This document shows, piece after piece, positions 1 through 9,293 of a stretch of 64,000 nucleotides of DNA. The number at the start of each line of letters is the position of its first letter. Position 1 is the first letter of the stretch. The translations under genes were made by a program, and so were the position numbers. Source of the DNA: Rugamonas aquatica (GTDB lineage Bacteria > Pseudomonadota > Gammaproteobacteria > Burkholderiales > Burkholderiaceae_D); contig NZ_WHUG01000001.1 in NCBI RefSeq assembly GCF_009380215.1, forward strand, positions 620,001 to 684,000. Direction: 5' to 3'. A model generated the notes under the pieces. It was not told the origin of the DNA, made no database searches, and was given only the letters and a program-made list of their open reading frames with translations.

Positions 1-649
1 ATGCGCGACCCAGTTCCGAGCCGCGCAGTCGCTTGCGCAATGGGCCGGGCAGGTTCTTGGCAAGCCACGCGATTGCATCGTACTGCTGATCCGAGACGCC
101 CAGTTTGCCGGTGCCATAGCCTCTGCGTTCGTCTTTCGAGATGTCATTTTTCAGCAGGAATGGCAAGGCCCAGAGATCGTCTTTCTTGACTGCGCCCAAA
201 CGCTGCGGCAAGCCGAAACGGTGCGACATGAACACAATCTTGTTCTTGTTGGAGAAGGGATAGGGCTCGTCGGCATTCTCTGCGCTGAACAGATCAGGAT
301 AGGTGCGGAGAATTTTTGGCCGGATGTCGGCGGGCGCCCATGCCAGCTTCAATTCTTGCATCTGGCGGAGAAAGCCGCGAAGCTCCTCTTCGCACCACTG
401 ATAGGTCAGTCCTGGCGGCACCATGATGGCGGCACGGCCGCCGCAGGCAACGACGCAGACCGCCAGGGCGATCGCCAACCTGGTCTTGCCGAGGCCGACT
501 TCATCGGCAATCAGGACGCCATTTTGCTGCTGTAGCCGACCTGTCATCCAGGCCAGGGAATGCTGTTGATCGGCGCGCCAGAGCGTATCGATCGCAGCCA
601 GTTGCCGCATATGTTCCCATACCGGGTCCCAGTCGAATGGATGCTTCAA
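1..649 (-). CDS. SNF2-type helicase, N-terminal 216 residues (runs off left edge)
   Basis: The visible part is the N-terminus of a superfamily-2 ATPase of the SNF2/Swi2 type. After a DQQHSLAW segment it has the Walker A motif ADEVGLGKT (Lys about residue 55), the arrangement seen in DNA-translocating SNF2 proteins. I chose the TTG start at 649 because an AGGAGA sits just upstream and the codon overlaps the stop of the preceding gene (TTGA). The next in-frame ATG is at 610. It is the last visible gene of a three-gene minus-strand cluster with the Tdp1-like protein. The family is known to remodel or translocate on duplex DNA. A defence role is inferred from the neighbours only. Confidence 0.75.
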   Translation of the reverse strand, partial: MKHPFDWDPVWEHMRQLAAIDTLWRADQQHSLAWMTGRLQQQNGVLIADEVGLGKTRLAIALAVCVVACGGRAAIMVPPGLTYQWCEEELRGFLRQMQELKLAWAPADIRPKILRTYPDLFSAENADEPYPFSNKNKIVFMSHRFGLPQRLGAVKKDDLWALPFLLKNDISKDERRGYGTGKLGVSDQQYDAIAWLAKNLPGPLRKRLRGSELGRA

Positions 650-2604
650 GCGGTTCTCCTGTCGTTGTGTGGATATTCGGCGGCTTCCGTCCAAAGCGAC
701 GCTATCTCCGCCAGAAGGACTTCATATTCCGCCTTCAGCACGGGGCTCTCCGCCAGCCATGGGGGCGCGAATCCAGTTTCGGTGAGCGCGGAAAACAGGT
801 TGACGCCGGTGCTGCGCATGGCTTGCCGGTCGGGCTCCGAGAACTGTTCCAGCAACAGCATGCGCAGTTGATTGAGCCAATATGGAAACTGGTTCTGGTC
901 CAGCTTGTTATTGCGCTCGGCGATCGCCTCCACCATGCTGGCCTGCATCCGCAATGGATAGCCGGATGTGGGATCGAGCGAAGCGCTGCGCGGCGTGCTT
1001 GTCCGCTTCTTTGGGGGCGCGTCGGATTCCTCCGGCAGCACGGCGGGGAAGACCATCAGGGCACTCAGAATATCGTCCACGCTGAGCGGTGGAGGCGGCT
1101 GCCGGCTGAGCAATCCATGCTCGCCTAGCACGGCGACTTCGTGGATGATGGGGTCCGGATTTTCCAACGTTGGCGCCAATCGGACCTGCACCAGCGCGGG
1201 GGATGCGTTGCAGGGCAGGCCATGCGCCGCACAGTCGGCGGAAATGTCGACCCAGTCCGACAGATGGCTTATGCGCAGCTGGAACGGCTGGTAAGGTTCC
1301 GACACGCCGAGGAAAGTCATCTGTCCCTGGGCGAGTCGGACAAACAGGATGGGCGGCGGAGCCAGCGGGCGCAGCAGCGCCTCGTTCTCGCCGCTGCTGA
1401 TGTTCTTCAGCGCCTCACTATCGAACTGCTCGCCGCAGGCCAGCGCGCGCCAGATATGCGGCACCGACTGGTCCTCGCTGACGACGATCCCGGCCTCGAC
1501 GTTGCCGGCCTGCCGGCGTGTCGAGGGCGCCAACGCCGCGCTCGACAGCAGCCCCATTTTCGACAGGTTGCCGGAGCCGATATAGATCGCCGCCACGGTG
1601 GCGGTATCGCTGTTGCTATGTTGGACCCGGCGGAGGCCGGCAATATATTTCGCGTGCAGGCGCACGCGGCCGCCAGCCTGGCCGTCGTTCAGCAAGGGAT
1701 CGCTTGGATAGCACAGGCTCCAGCCGTCCAGATCGGCTTTGCCGCGCGGTGTCAGATTGCCGACTACCCAGCTGGCCAGGGCTCCGGCCTGCTGGGGATT
1801 TGCGACCAGGTAGCGGCTGCCGGGATTGCCCAGTTCTTCCAGCCTGCGCAGAACTTCGGGCTTGGCCTGACTGGCGGACGGTTGCTCATAGAATCCCGAT
1901 CCAGCCACCAGCGTCGTGATGCCGGACGAGGGGAAGCGCTGCGCAATCTGGTCGAACAGGGCATGTTTCAGGCTATGGATGAAACGCGGCGTTTGGCGTG
2001 CAGGAACGTCTCCGATTCGCTCGCGCCATTGCTTCAGCCAGGCGGTGGCGGCGCCTTCGCCGCTCAACACTTCGGCATTGCCGGGATAGAGGGCAGACGT
2101 CATGCTGGTGAAGAAGGAGAATGCGGCGGCTATATCGGCGCGCTCGTCCCGCATTTGACTTGGTGACGTGGTGATGTCGTATTCACAGGACCAATACATG
2201 TCGATCTGCGCGCCGTTGCCCCAGCTTTCGCCGGTCCAGTTTCCGCTGGAGACCAACAGCCGGAACATTTCTGGCGCGGCAAACGGCGCACTGGAAAAGC
2301 CCAATAGCGCCACTTTCGCGTGCATCAACGTCGTTTGTGCGGACCATTCAGGCAGCGGACAATGGCGCAACTTCAGCATGCCGGGGACGGGCAGGGCGCT
2401 CATGCCGCTGGACGCATCGAGCATGAGCAGGGCACGCACGACGCCGGAAGCGGCGCGCTGCGTTTGCGGTTCGGCAGTGAAGGCGCACATCATGCGCTCC
2501 AGCACATCGATGTCGGCCGAGAGGCCGCAGACGAGCATGTGCGTGCCATATTGCCCGGCGGGCGGCGTAAACAGGGCTTCCAGGTTGCTAGGTTTATGCT
2601 GCAT
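646..2604 (-). CDS. Phospholipase-D-fold / Tdp1-like protein
   Basis: A 652-residue protein with two PLD-type active-site motifs. The first is H95-A-K97 followed by SSGNW (Asn122). The second is H317-A-K319 followed by GSGNLSK (Asn346). The HxK...N pattern, with Asn where phospholipase D has Asp, resembles tyrosyl-DNA phosphodiesterase 1 rather than true phospholipase D. No signal peptide or membrane segment is seen. The ATG at 2604 has a GGGAG Shine-Dalgarno; longer upstream readings are low-complexity and overlap the previous gene. It overlaps the upstream gene by 11 nt and the helicase start by 4 nt, so the three are translationally coupled. It probably cleaves or processes DNA ends together with the helicase. 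A restriction or phage-defence function is inference. Confidence 0.7.
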   Translation of the reverse strand: MQHKPSNLEALFTPPAGQYGTHMLVCGLSADIDVLERMMCAFTAEPQTQRAASGVVRALLMLDASSGMSALPVPGMLKLRHCPLPEWSAQTTLMHAKVALLGFSSAPFAAPEMFRLLVSSGNWTGESWGNGAQIDMYWSCEYDITTSPSQMRDERADIAAAFSFFTSMTSALYPGNAEVLSGEGAATAWLKQWRERIGDVPARQTPRFIHSLKHALFDQIAQRFPSSGITTLVAGSGFYEQPSASQAKPEVLRRLEELGNPGSRYLVANPQQAGALASWVVGNLTPRGKADLDGWSLCYPSDPLLNDGQAGGRVRLHAKYIAGLRRVQHSNSDTATVAAIYIGSGNLSKMGLLSSAALAPSTRRQAGNVEAGIVVSEDQSVPHIWRALACGEQFDSEALKNISSGENEALLRPLAPPPILFVRLAQGQMTFLGVSEPYQPFQLRISHLSDWVDISADCAAHGLPCNASPALVQVRLAPTLENPDPIIHEVAVLGEHGLLSRQPPPPLSVDDILSALMVFPAVLPEESDAPPKKRTSTPRSASLDPTSGYPLRMQASMVEAIAERNNKLDQNQFPYWLNQLRMLLLEQFSEPDRQAMRSTGVNLFSALTETGFAPPWLAESPVLKAEYEVLLAEIASLWTEAAEYPHNDRRTA

Positions 2605-3823
2605 GATGCGCTCCCGCCAAAATATCGTGATGCAAGCGCTGCAGGCGCAGCAGGGGGCGCGGTATCGTGCCGCTCTCTTGCAATGTCTCGCCTTCGGTGC
2701 TGTCGTCCGCGACTGCCGCGAGCAGATTGGAGCTTGCGCCGGGCACTCGCTCCAGTCCGTAGGCGTAGACGTACAGTACGGTAGGCACCCGCTGAGCCAG
2801 TGCGCGGATCCGTTTTTCGAGCGTAGTGCCGCCACTTTGCTCCGCGCAGAACGTCAGAACTTCAGCCGGCACATCGGGCAGACTGGCGAGCTTGGCTTCC
2901 AACGTTCTGCAACATGACTCCAAGTGAGTAAAGTCGGCTTGCACGGACGCCGCCGCAGTCAGATCGTCCCAACTTTGGCGTGTGGTCTTGCAGGCGTTGG
3001 TCAAGTTTTGTGCAGCCTTCAGGGCGGCGGCGCGTAGCCTTTCAAAGGCAAAACAGGCGTCGAGCTGGCTGCGATGCACATCATCGGTCATCTGCCGGAG
3101 CAGCGTAAGCTGGCCTTCCGACGTCTGCAGTTCTGCGATGTCGAAGCCGGATGCGGCGAAAAGTGTCAGAAGTTGCGCGCGGCGGGCATCCTGCATAAGC
3201 TGATCCTTGACGATGCTTATTTCGGACGGACTTGCCATGCCGGGCAACAGCAAGCGCTTGATCTCTTCGGTGACTTTCGTTAGCGCCTCATTCGGATTAC
3301 TGATGAGCCTGCGCATGCGATCGCCGCCCTGGCTGTGGTCCAGCGCGGCCCGCGCCAGCAACCGGCCTGGCTCGGACAACTGAAGCGCATTAAAGCGGAA
3401 TTCGGCTTGCACGCAAAAGCCCAAACCGGGCAGGGCGGCCGTCGCCGCGCGCCTAAACGGAACTGTGACATAGGCGCCAGCATCAGTGACGGCGCCGAAG
3501 GACAACTGGTTCACTTGCGCGAATTTGCGTCGGCCCTGGATGCGCTGGTCTTTTTCGTAGAGCTTACTTTCCCGTTTGACGGCGATCCACCCGGCAAAGG
3601 CCTCCATGGCTTCGGCAATTTTTGCCGCCATTGCAGGTTGTTCGAATTCTTCCGCGAAACTGATTCCCAGACAGGCCCAAGACAGCTGGCGGACAAATGA
3701 TGCGCCCCCCAATCCGGGCACGGCCCAGTCGTTGAAGGCAAGAATTGCCGCCCTCAGTCCAAAGTCCAGCCGCAGGCGGGTTTGCGGTAGTTCCGCCGGC
3801 TCGATCACTCCCCAATTTGCCAT
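2594..3823 (-). CDS. Uncharacterised 409-aa protein, first gene of the helicase/PLD cluster
   Basis: I do not recognise the family. The protein is 409 residues, soluble-looking, rich in Leu/Ala/Arg and largely helical, with no transmembrane segment, signal peptide or nuclease or ATPase motif that I can see. The ATG at 3823 is preceded by AAGGAG at good spacing. It heads the operon with the Tdp1-like and SNF2-type genes, with which it overlaps by 11 nt, so it likely contributes a subunit or recognition function to the same machine. Family assignment would need a profile search. Confidence 0.6.
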   Translation of the reverse strand: MANWGVIEPAELPQTRLRLDFGLRAAILAFNDWAVPGLGGASFVRQLSWACLGISFAEEFEQPAMAAKIAEAMEAFAGWIAVKRESKLYEKDQRIQGRRKFAQVNQLSFGAVTDAGAYVTVPFRRAATAALPGLGFCVQAEFRFNALQLSEPGRLLARAALDHSQGGDRMRRLISNPNEALTKVTEEIKRLLLPGMASPSEISIVKDQLMQDARRAQLLTLFAASGFDIAELQTSEGQLTLLRQMTDDVHRSQLDACFAFERLRAAALKAAQNLTNACKTTRQSWDDLTAAASVQADFTHLESCCRTLEAKLASLPDVPAEVLTFCAEQSGGTTLEKRIRALAQRVPTVLYVYAYGLERVPGASSNLLAAVADDSTEGETLQESGTIPRPLLRLQRLHHDILAGAHHAA

Positions 3824-3904
3824 GGTTCTCCTTCGCTATTGCTGTTGCTCTAGTATCTCATGAGAAACATTTGCAAGGAGAAAGAAATTGGGGGGAACGC
3901 AGTC

Positions 3905-3945
3905 CCCGTGGTTGTTTGCTCGAAATTTCAGCAAACAACCACGGG
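3905..3945. terminator. 16-bp perfect hairpin
   Basis: Two perfectly complementary 16-nt arms (3905-3920 and 3930-3945; the left arm begins CCCGTGGTTG) enclose a 9-nt loop that can itself pair partly. It lies just downstream of the PEP-CTERM gene and upstream of the helicase cluster, both on the minus strand. The natural reading is a terminator isolating the defence-like cluster from phospholipase transcription. There is no long U-tract, so the termination mechanism is uncertain. Confidence 0.6.
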
Positions 3946-3964
3946 TGGTTTGAAATGACCCCAA

Positions 3965-4645
3965 TTACGATATATGCGCGCGCGTATTGCGGCGGAGCAC
4001 CCCGACCAGCATGCCCAAGCCCAGCAAGTACATCGACGCCATGCCCGGTTCCGGTACCGGGCTGGCTATCTCCCGCGCGATGAAGGACAGGTTATCCGCG
4101 TAGCCATCGTTGTCGTTCGAAGCGAGACGTTCCATCGACAGCCAGAACGACAGCTTGCTGGTGCCAGCAGGCATGATCCCCACGGCCTCCCGGTAGAACA
4201 GGCCGGTCTGGTTGCCGCGATCCTGCGGGGTGACGGGACCGATTGCGGCGTTTCCTATCGCATTGTTCGCCGCATCGAGAAACTGCACATAGAACAGGGC
4301 GTTGTCGCCCTGGGCGGCCCAGCCGCCGAGCCATCCGCTCAGGGAATAGGAACTGTTCTGGGCCGTCGGCACGCCGAAGTCCAGGGTCTGAGTGCCCACG
4401 GCGTACTGTCCGAGGCCGGCGAACATCTTCTTTCCGCGATTGACCGGGCCAGGCTGGGTGGGCAGCACCCAGTTGCTGCCATAGTCCACCGACTGGACCA
4501 TGTTGTAACCCGGGTAGTCGCTCCAGCCGCTCAGGCCTGCCTCGGCATCGCCGTTGACTATGAGGTTCTGACCGTAGATGACGTCAGCCTTGCCACTACA
4601 CGCCACGGCGAACAAGGCCGCGGCAAGGAAAAATCTGCACTTCAT
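3965..4645 (-). CDS. PEP-CTERM sorted secreted protein
   Basis: A 226-residue exported protein with a signal peptide (MKCRFFLAAALFAVACSGKA) and a classic PEP-CTERM tail: VPEPG, a hydrophobic segment (MYLLGLGMLVGVL) and a terminal RR cluster. Proteins of this kind are handled by the exosortase/EPS system. The central part starting INGDAE-like (LIVNGDAEAGLSGW) suggests a carbohydrate-binding beta-sandwich. The start at 4645 has TAAGGAGC upstream; longer readings would run into the phospholipase gene. It follows the phospholipase C gene by 19 nt and is probably co-transcribed. Confidence 0.85.
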   Translation of the reverse strand: MKCRFFLAAALFAVACSGKADVIYGQNLIVNGDAEAGLSGWSDYPGYNMVQSVDYGSNWVLPTQPGPVNRGKKMFAGLGQYAVGTQTLDFGVPTAQNSSYSLSGWLGGWAAQGDNALFYVQFLDAANNAIGNAAIGPVTPQDRGNQTGLFYREAVGIMPAGTSKLSFWLSMERLASNDNDGYADNLSFIAREIASPVPEPGMASMYLLGLGMLVGVLRRNTRAHIS

Positions 4646-4664
4646 GAAAAGCTCCTTATAAAAG

Positions 4665-6842
4665 TCAAATGACGCGGTACTGGTCAAGTTGCGCTGCCCC
4701 GCGCATCGCGGGGTCGCTGATAGACGGCAAGCCGTTTTCCAGATGGCCGGCAAAGCGGCGCATCCAGCCCGGCAAGCCAGCCACACGCAGGCTGTAGTCG
4801 TACCAGTTGGAACTCGATGCCAGGGGAAGCCGGACCGCGCTCCTCGAACGTGCGACGACGCGCACTTCCAACGGCTTGCTCGCGTAATACTTGTTCGCGG
4901 TGAGTAAGAAGGTGCATGGCTGTGCGCCATTGTTGACCAGGTCAATGACCAGCTCGCCGGCGCTGCGTTCGGCGCGCAGGCTCATTTCCGGCCATGCAGC
5001 GTTGCCGTCACCGCGCACGTCGCCGACGATGTGGCGATGAAAGCCGTTCGGTCCCAGTACCCAGAGATCGTAGGCGGATGTAGTGTTCCAGCGGCCCTTG
5101 AGCTGTTTGCCAGGTTCGACCGTATAGCGGCGCGGGACCTGCTCCAGCGCCAGGCGGTCATACACATGAAACACCGCCCCGGCTTCGCCCAGGTTGTCGA
5201 AACTGAGTTCCACCTGGCCGCCTCCGACCGGCACCTGTGCCTGCACCTGGAGTTCGTAGGGCAGGGCGCGCGCCGGACGCACGCCGGCAGCCTGGACGGG
5301 TGCCGTCAGAGTGGTCGGCGTTGCGGGTACCTTGGTGTTTGGCAGGCTCAGCGCCATCGAACGGCGCGCAGCCGTTTCCGGCAGCAGCTGCTTGAAGCCG
5401 TTGTCGTTCGGGTTGGCGAAGTCGAAACAGGACAACAGGTTGCCGCTCACCGCGCGGCGCCACGGGCTGATCAGCGGCTCGCGCACACCGAAACGCGCCT
5501 CGATGAAACGCACCACCGAGGTGTGGTCGAAGACTTGCGAGTTCACCCAGCCGCCCTTGGTCCATGGCGAGATGACATACATCGGAACGCGCGGCCCGAG
5601 ACCGTAGGGGCGATGGTGCGTCCGTGCATCGGCGCCGTTGAGCACGTGATGGTACTCGCCGGTCGTGTCGACGGTCGACGCACCGGCGAGCTGCGACTGC
5701 GCCGGATTGCTGGCGTAACTCGTGTACGCAGGGACCGCCGGCGGGGGCATGTGGTCGAAGAAGCCGTCATTCTCGTCGAAGTTGATGAGCAGGACCGTCT
5801 TGCTCCAGCTGTCGGGATTGGCGGTCAGGGCGTCCAGCACGCGCGCGATGTAGTCGGCGCCCGACGCAGGACTGGAGGGACCCGGGTGTTCGGAACCTTC
5901 GGCGGTCGCGACGACCCAGCTGACCTGCGGCAGGCGGTTGGCAAGCACGTCGGCCTTGAGCAGGTCGATGTCACGCGTGGTGGTGCCGCGATCGCGCAGG
6001 GATTGCGAATAGCCAGGCCGGCGATACCACGCGTTGCGGAAAGAGCGGAATCCCGCCAGCGAGTTATCGGTGAAGTTGTCCGCCATGTTCTGGTAAACCT
6101 GCCAGCTGATACCTGCCGCTTCGAGTCGCTCCGGATAGGTGGTCCACAAGTAGTCGGTGGACATGTCCGGATTGAAGTCGTCGCGGCTGTTGTCGGTCGA
6201 GGGACCGCCTGCAGCCGCCAGGGGATCGTTGTGACCGCTGAACAGAAACAGCCGGTTTGTGTTGGTACCGGTCTGGGTTGCGCAGTGATAGTGGTCGCAG
6301 ATGGTAAAGGCACGCGCGAGCGCGAACTGGAAGGGAATGTCGGCGTCGGCGTAATAGCCCATCGCGTGGTTCTGCTTGACCGTGCACCAGTCATTCATGC
6401 GTCCGTGGTCCCACGCCAGCTGGGCGTCGAGCCAGGCATGAGGCGTCCCGGCCACGCGCATGACGGGAAAGTCCTGCACCGTGTTGAGGCGGAATGGCGC
6501 GATGGCGCTGCCCTGGGGCCAGTTGGGCCGGCCAGGCACGGGCGCCCCTCCGACAGAGCGCTGCACGAAGACCGATTTGCGATTGAAGAGATTTTGCCGG
6601 TCCATCACAGGAATCGGAAAGGGATCACCGAATCCCCTTACTCCTTCCAGGGTGCCGAAGTAGTGGTCGAAACTGCGGTTCTCCTGCGTCAGCACGACGA
6701 TATGCTCAACGTCCTGCAGGCTGCGGGTGCGCTGGTTGGCGGGGAGGGCCAGCGCTTTTTGGATGGACGGTGGAAAGGTCGCAAGCACGGCACTTGCGCC
6801 GGCCGACTTGCCCATCTTGCGGAGGAAGTCACGTCGGCTCAT
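4665..6842 (-). CDS. plcN: Phospholipase C, phosphocholine-specific type (Tat-exported)
   Basis: A 725-residue member of the acid phosphatase/phospholipase C superfamily. The N-terminus MSRRDFLRKMGKSAG is a twin-arginine signal. The core carries VVLTQENRSFDHYFGTLEG, the family signature near the active site, plus NFDENDGFFDHMPPP and a GPRVPMYVISPWTKGG segment. The C-terminal 200 residues look like the two DUF756-type beta domains of the bacterial phosphocholine-hydrolysing enzymes. Length fits that family (about 700-730). It acts outside the cytoplasm on phosphatidylcholine or sphingomyelin-type lipids. The ATG at 6842 was chosen because the Tat motif begins there. Substrate preference and the gene symbol are assigned by family resemblance. 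Confidence 0.88.
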   Translation of the reverse strand: MSRRDFLRKMGKSAGASAVLATFPPSIQKALALPANQRTRSLQDVEHIVVLTQENRSFDHYFGTLEGVRGFGDPFPIPVMDRQNLFNRKSVFVQRSVGGAPVPGRPNWPQGSAIAPFRLNTVQDFPVMRVAGTPHAWLDAQLAWDHGRMNDWCTVKQNHAMGYYADADIPFQFALARAFTICDHYHCATQTGTNTNRLFLFSGHNDPLAAAGGPSTDNSRDDFNPDMSTDYLWTTYPERLEAAGISWQVYQNMADNFTDNSLAGFRSFRNAWYRRPGYSQSLRDRGTTTRDIDLLKADVLANRLPQVSWVVATAEGSEHPGPSSPASGADYIARVLDALTANPDSWSKTVLLINFDENDGFFDHMPPPAVPAYTSYASNPAQSQLAGASTVDTTGEYHHVLNGADARTHHRPYGLGPRVPMYVISPWTKGGWVNSQVFDHTSVVRFIEARFGVREPLISPWRRAVSGNLLSCFDFANPNDNGFKQLLPETAARRSMALSLPNTKVPATPTTLTAPVQAAGVRPARALPYELQVQAQVPVGGGQVELSFDNLGEAGAVFHVYDRLALEQVPRRYTVEPGKQLKGRWNTTSAYDLWVLGPNGFHRHIVGDVRGDGNAAWPEMSLRAERSAGELVIDLVNNGAQPCTFLLTANKYYASKPLEVRVVARSRSAVRLPLASSSNWYDYSLRVAGLPGWMRRFAGHLENGLPSISDPAMRGAAQLDQYRVI

Positions 6843-7365
6843 GCATGCACCTGCGTGCGTGCGAGCGCGAATTTGAAAATATGCATTTGATTGATCCAGG
6901 TCGATTGTCAGGGAAACATGAAAACTGAAGTCATGCAGGCAACAATTTACGTAACAACGATGAAATGTTGATGACATGGCATGCAATTGATAGCATTTCA
7001 CATATTTCGGTAACAATCCTGGCGAGGCGCCTCCGGAGACCGCTGAGAATATAAGTCTCGGTACAATGTTCACTCAATCAACTATGGCGGTGAGCCTGGA
7101 ATAAACTCCCTATGCGTTCTTTTATCCCGAGCTTATTGGATAACGACTCTGCTGGTGCCTACACGCGTAGCTGGATGACGGTGCGCGAAGAGCCATCCTC
7201 GTACGATTACTTGATCTTCGCCAAGTTATATCTGAAAGATGGGATCGAGCCCCGGAATTTGGTCAATGCCGTGGGAAATTGGCAGAGAAGGGCGTCCAAG
7301 CCGGAGGCTGATTTGCATCCTCGAACCGCGCAATCCTGTGGTGATAAAGCGCGCACCATAGCTTA
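6843..7365. other. Intergenic region, no convincing gene
   Basis: This roughly 520-bp stretch lies between the phospholipase start and the small ORF at 7366. It is locally AT-richer (6890-7080) and presumably holds the phospholipase promoter. An 85-codon plus-strand reading (7112-7369) has no Shine-Dalgarno and no recognisable similarity, so I do not call it a gene. Confidence 0.5.
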
Positions 7366-7482
7366 CTAGCCACAACGGCAGCAGCGGCGATAGGCGAACA
7401 GCGCTACTCGTTCGTATTCGGCGGCGGGTTCTTCGTATGATGCTTTATTGCCGCCCACGATGTCGATGTCCTGAGCATTCAC
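7366..7482 (-). CDS. Possible 38-aa peptide with a Cys-rich C-terminus
   Basis: A short reading frame starting with GTG 10 nt after the stop of the 530-aa secreted-protein gene. It has an acidic middle part (DIDIVGG, YEEPAAEYE) and ends RRCCRCG. It could be a small accessory peptide co-transcribed with that gene, or chance. A GGGA sequence abuts the GTG instead of standing at proper distance, which weakens the case. No family is recognised. Confidence 0.25.
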   Translation of the reverse strand: MNAQDIDIVGGNKASYEEPAAEYERVALFAYRRCCRCG

Positions 7483-7492
7483 TCCCGCGAAG

Positions 7493-9085
7493 TTATATGT
7501 CTGTTTCCGCAACAGGACATTTAACGGACTTTGCAGGATTCACCTGGACCGCCCGTTGGTTGGCATCCAGCGCCCATGCGCTGACAGGCTTAGGAGGGGT
7601 GCCATATGGGGTTTCGTTAGCAATCAGGATCAACACGACGTTCTTGTTCTTGCCTTGCGAGCAGTTTCCCTGAATCGCGTAACCTTGGTTAGGCGCACGC
7701 GGAGGCAAGGGAATATCCACCACTTTCAGCGGCGACTTTGCCAATTCAGACGCATTCATATTGCCTTGGACCGGATTGTCGATCACAAACACGGCGGCAT
7801 CCGTATGGGAATAGGGACTCCCGTCTATCGACGGAGCACGCTTGGTGAACACCGTCAAGGCCTTGCCCGCTATCGTGGCACTGGACACGGCATCCCAATT
7901 GTTTTTCAGCTCTTTGCGCGTGGGGATACTGTCAGCCTGTGCCATTTCAGCCGCGTTCCCATTTGCCGCAACCTTGCCTGTGGCATCCTTCGCTTCTGCC
8001 GGCGTCGCCTTGAACTGGTAGCGGCCATCGAAGGGCACATCGCCCCAGTCGCTAGCACAATGTTCGGCATGCAGTTGAACACTGCCACTGCCGCGTCTCA
8101 CCGTCAATTTGCAGTTTCCGGCATTGAACTGCCAGCCGCCGGGGCCGTCGGCCAACTGGCCTTCTCCGATACCGGAACGCAGATTGCCTGCCTTGCCTTT
8201 TTGCTGCACCTCCAGCTCAAACTTTCCCTCCGCCGAGACGGTGAAAGTGCGTTCAAAATTGCGGTCGGAAGCATCATAAACGCCTGCGGCAGGGTAGGCG
8301 CCAACTGCGCCTTTGTAACCCGTCTCTGCCGGCGGCTGCGCGGTGGTCGTCACGACTGCCGCCCCTGCATTATTGGCGGTCGAAACGCCGCCCTCGCCAT
8401 TACTGGAAACGCCAGACACCCACACGCGCATAGTGTCGTGAGGATAATCCCAGTCGTAACCCATCTGGATAAACATGGAACCAATGTAATAGACGCCGCC
8501 GCCGGCCATGAAACTGCGGGCCACCGGATCGTTCGGATACGGCTTGGACGGTGCTACCGGTCCATCGTCGCGCACCTGGCCGGAACTTTTGTTGTAATTC
8601 ATCTTGGCCGGCCACGGACTGCGCACGCTGACAAAACTGATGTTATAGGCCAGATCGTTGGCGCACATGCGCAGATTGTCGAACTTTTCACTCTTGCGTT
8701 CGCTGGTCCACAGCGTCACGTTGTAGTTCACACATTCGTTTGGCGTATTGGTCCGATTTGACCACTGATCCAGCGTCTTGGCGTACCCGGTAATACGAAT
8801 GGCCAACTTGGGAAACGCGGGCGGATTCATATCGTCCTTGACCGGATAGGCCTTCAAAATATCCTTGAGTTTGGTATCAGTCAATTTTTGATAATTGGCG
8901 GACGTAGCTGCATTGCCTTGCTCACCCTCCTTGGCGCCGATCCCATTCTTGTTCAAGGCCTTGTTGACACCGTTCTTGATCATGGCGCCCAAATCAAATG
9001 TGGACTTGGTTTCATCGGCATGGGCTGTCATCGCAAAGGCCACTGCGAGTGCAGCGACTAGTGATTTGGGGATCGAAATTTTCAT
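7493..9085 (-). CDS. Secreted protein of unknown function
   Basis: A 530-residue protein with a clear Sec signal peptide (MKISIPKSLVAALAVAFAMTAHA). The mature part has several Cys residues (ECVNY, RMCAN, NCKL, HCASDW, GNCSQG, KCP) that could form periplasmic disulfides, and Gly/Ala-rich linkers near residues 230-260. I do not recognise a domain. The start codon lacks a good Shine-Dalgarno; the leader is pyrimidine-rich on the coding strand. It stands alone, with the Tn7-like element inserted about 200 bp upstream of its start, so its promoter region may have been shortened or left intact just inside the junction. Confidence 0.75.
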   Translation of the reverse strand: MKISIPKSLVAALAVAFAMTAHADETKSTFDLGAMIKNGVNKALNKNGIGAKEGEQGNAATSANYQKLTDTKLKDILKAYPVKDDMNPPAFPKLAIRITGYAKTLDQWSNRTNTPNECVNYNVTLWTSERKSEKFDNLRMCANDLAYNISFVSVRSPWPAKMNYNKSSGQVRDDGPVAPSKPYPNDPVARSFMAGGGVYYIGSMFIQMGYDWDYPHDTMRVWVSGVSSNGEGGVSTANNAGAAVVTTTAQPPAETGYKGAVGAYPAAGVYDASDRNFERTFTVSAEGKFELEVQQKGKAGNLRSGIGEGQLADGPGGWQFNAGNCKLTVRRGSGSVQLHAEHCASDWGDVPFDGRYQFKATPAEAKDATGKVAANGNAAEMAQADSIPTRKELKNNWDAVSSATIAGKALTVFTKRAPSIDGSPYSHTDAAVFVIDNPVQGNMNASELAKSPLKVVDIPLPPRAPNQGYAIQGNCSQGKNKNVVLILIANETPYGTPPKPVSAWALDANQRAVQVNPAKSVKCPVAETDI

Positions 9086-9288
9086 GAGGGAAAGGTTAAG
9101 GAAAGGAAGGGAAAGGCATGCGAGTATGTGAGAATTTTATGTCACAACTTAATGAATATTTATCTATTTTCAATATTGTATAAAAAATACAACAGTCATT
9201 AGATCGGGCCCCGGGTGCAGGGCTGTGCCACCGTTTAGCGGTGACATGCTTACTATGCAGAGAAGCTCAACAGGCTATGAGTAAAGAC

Positions 9289-9293
9289 ACGAG
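9289..9293. repeat. 5-bp target site duplication, left copy
   Basis: ACGAG lies immediately outside the left terminal repeat. The identical pentamer follows the right terminal repeat at 45179. Five-base duplications are the norm for Tn7-family insertion. Confidence 0.8.

Noticed and set aside
5031..6890. 619-codon plus-strand frame opposite phospholipase C
   Set aside because: Compositional shadow of a well-supported gene.
7112..7369. 85-codon plus-strand frame in the intergenic region
   Set aside because: No Shine-Dalgarno, no recognisable similarity, overlaps the possible small peptide on the other strand; too weak to call.
9086..9288. Possible IS remnant left of the transposon (hairpin CACCG-N5-CGGTG at 9229-9243)
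   Set aside because: Only a 5-bp stem and no transposase fragment; insufficient to support an element.
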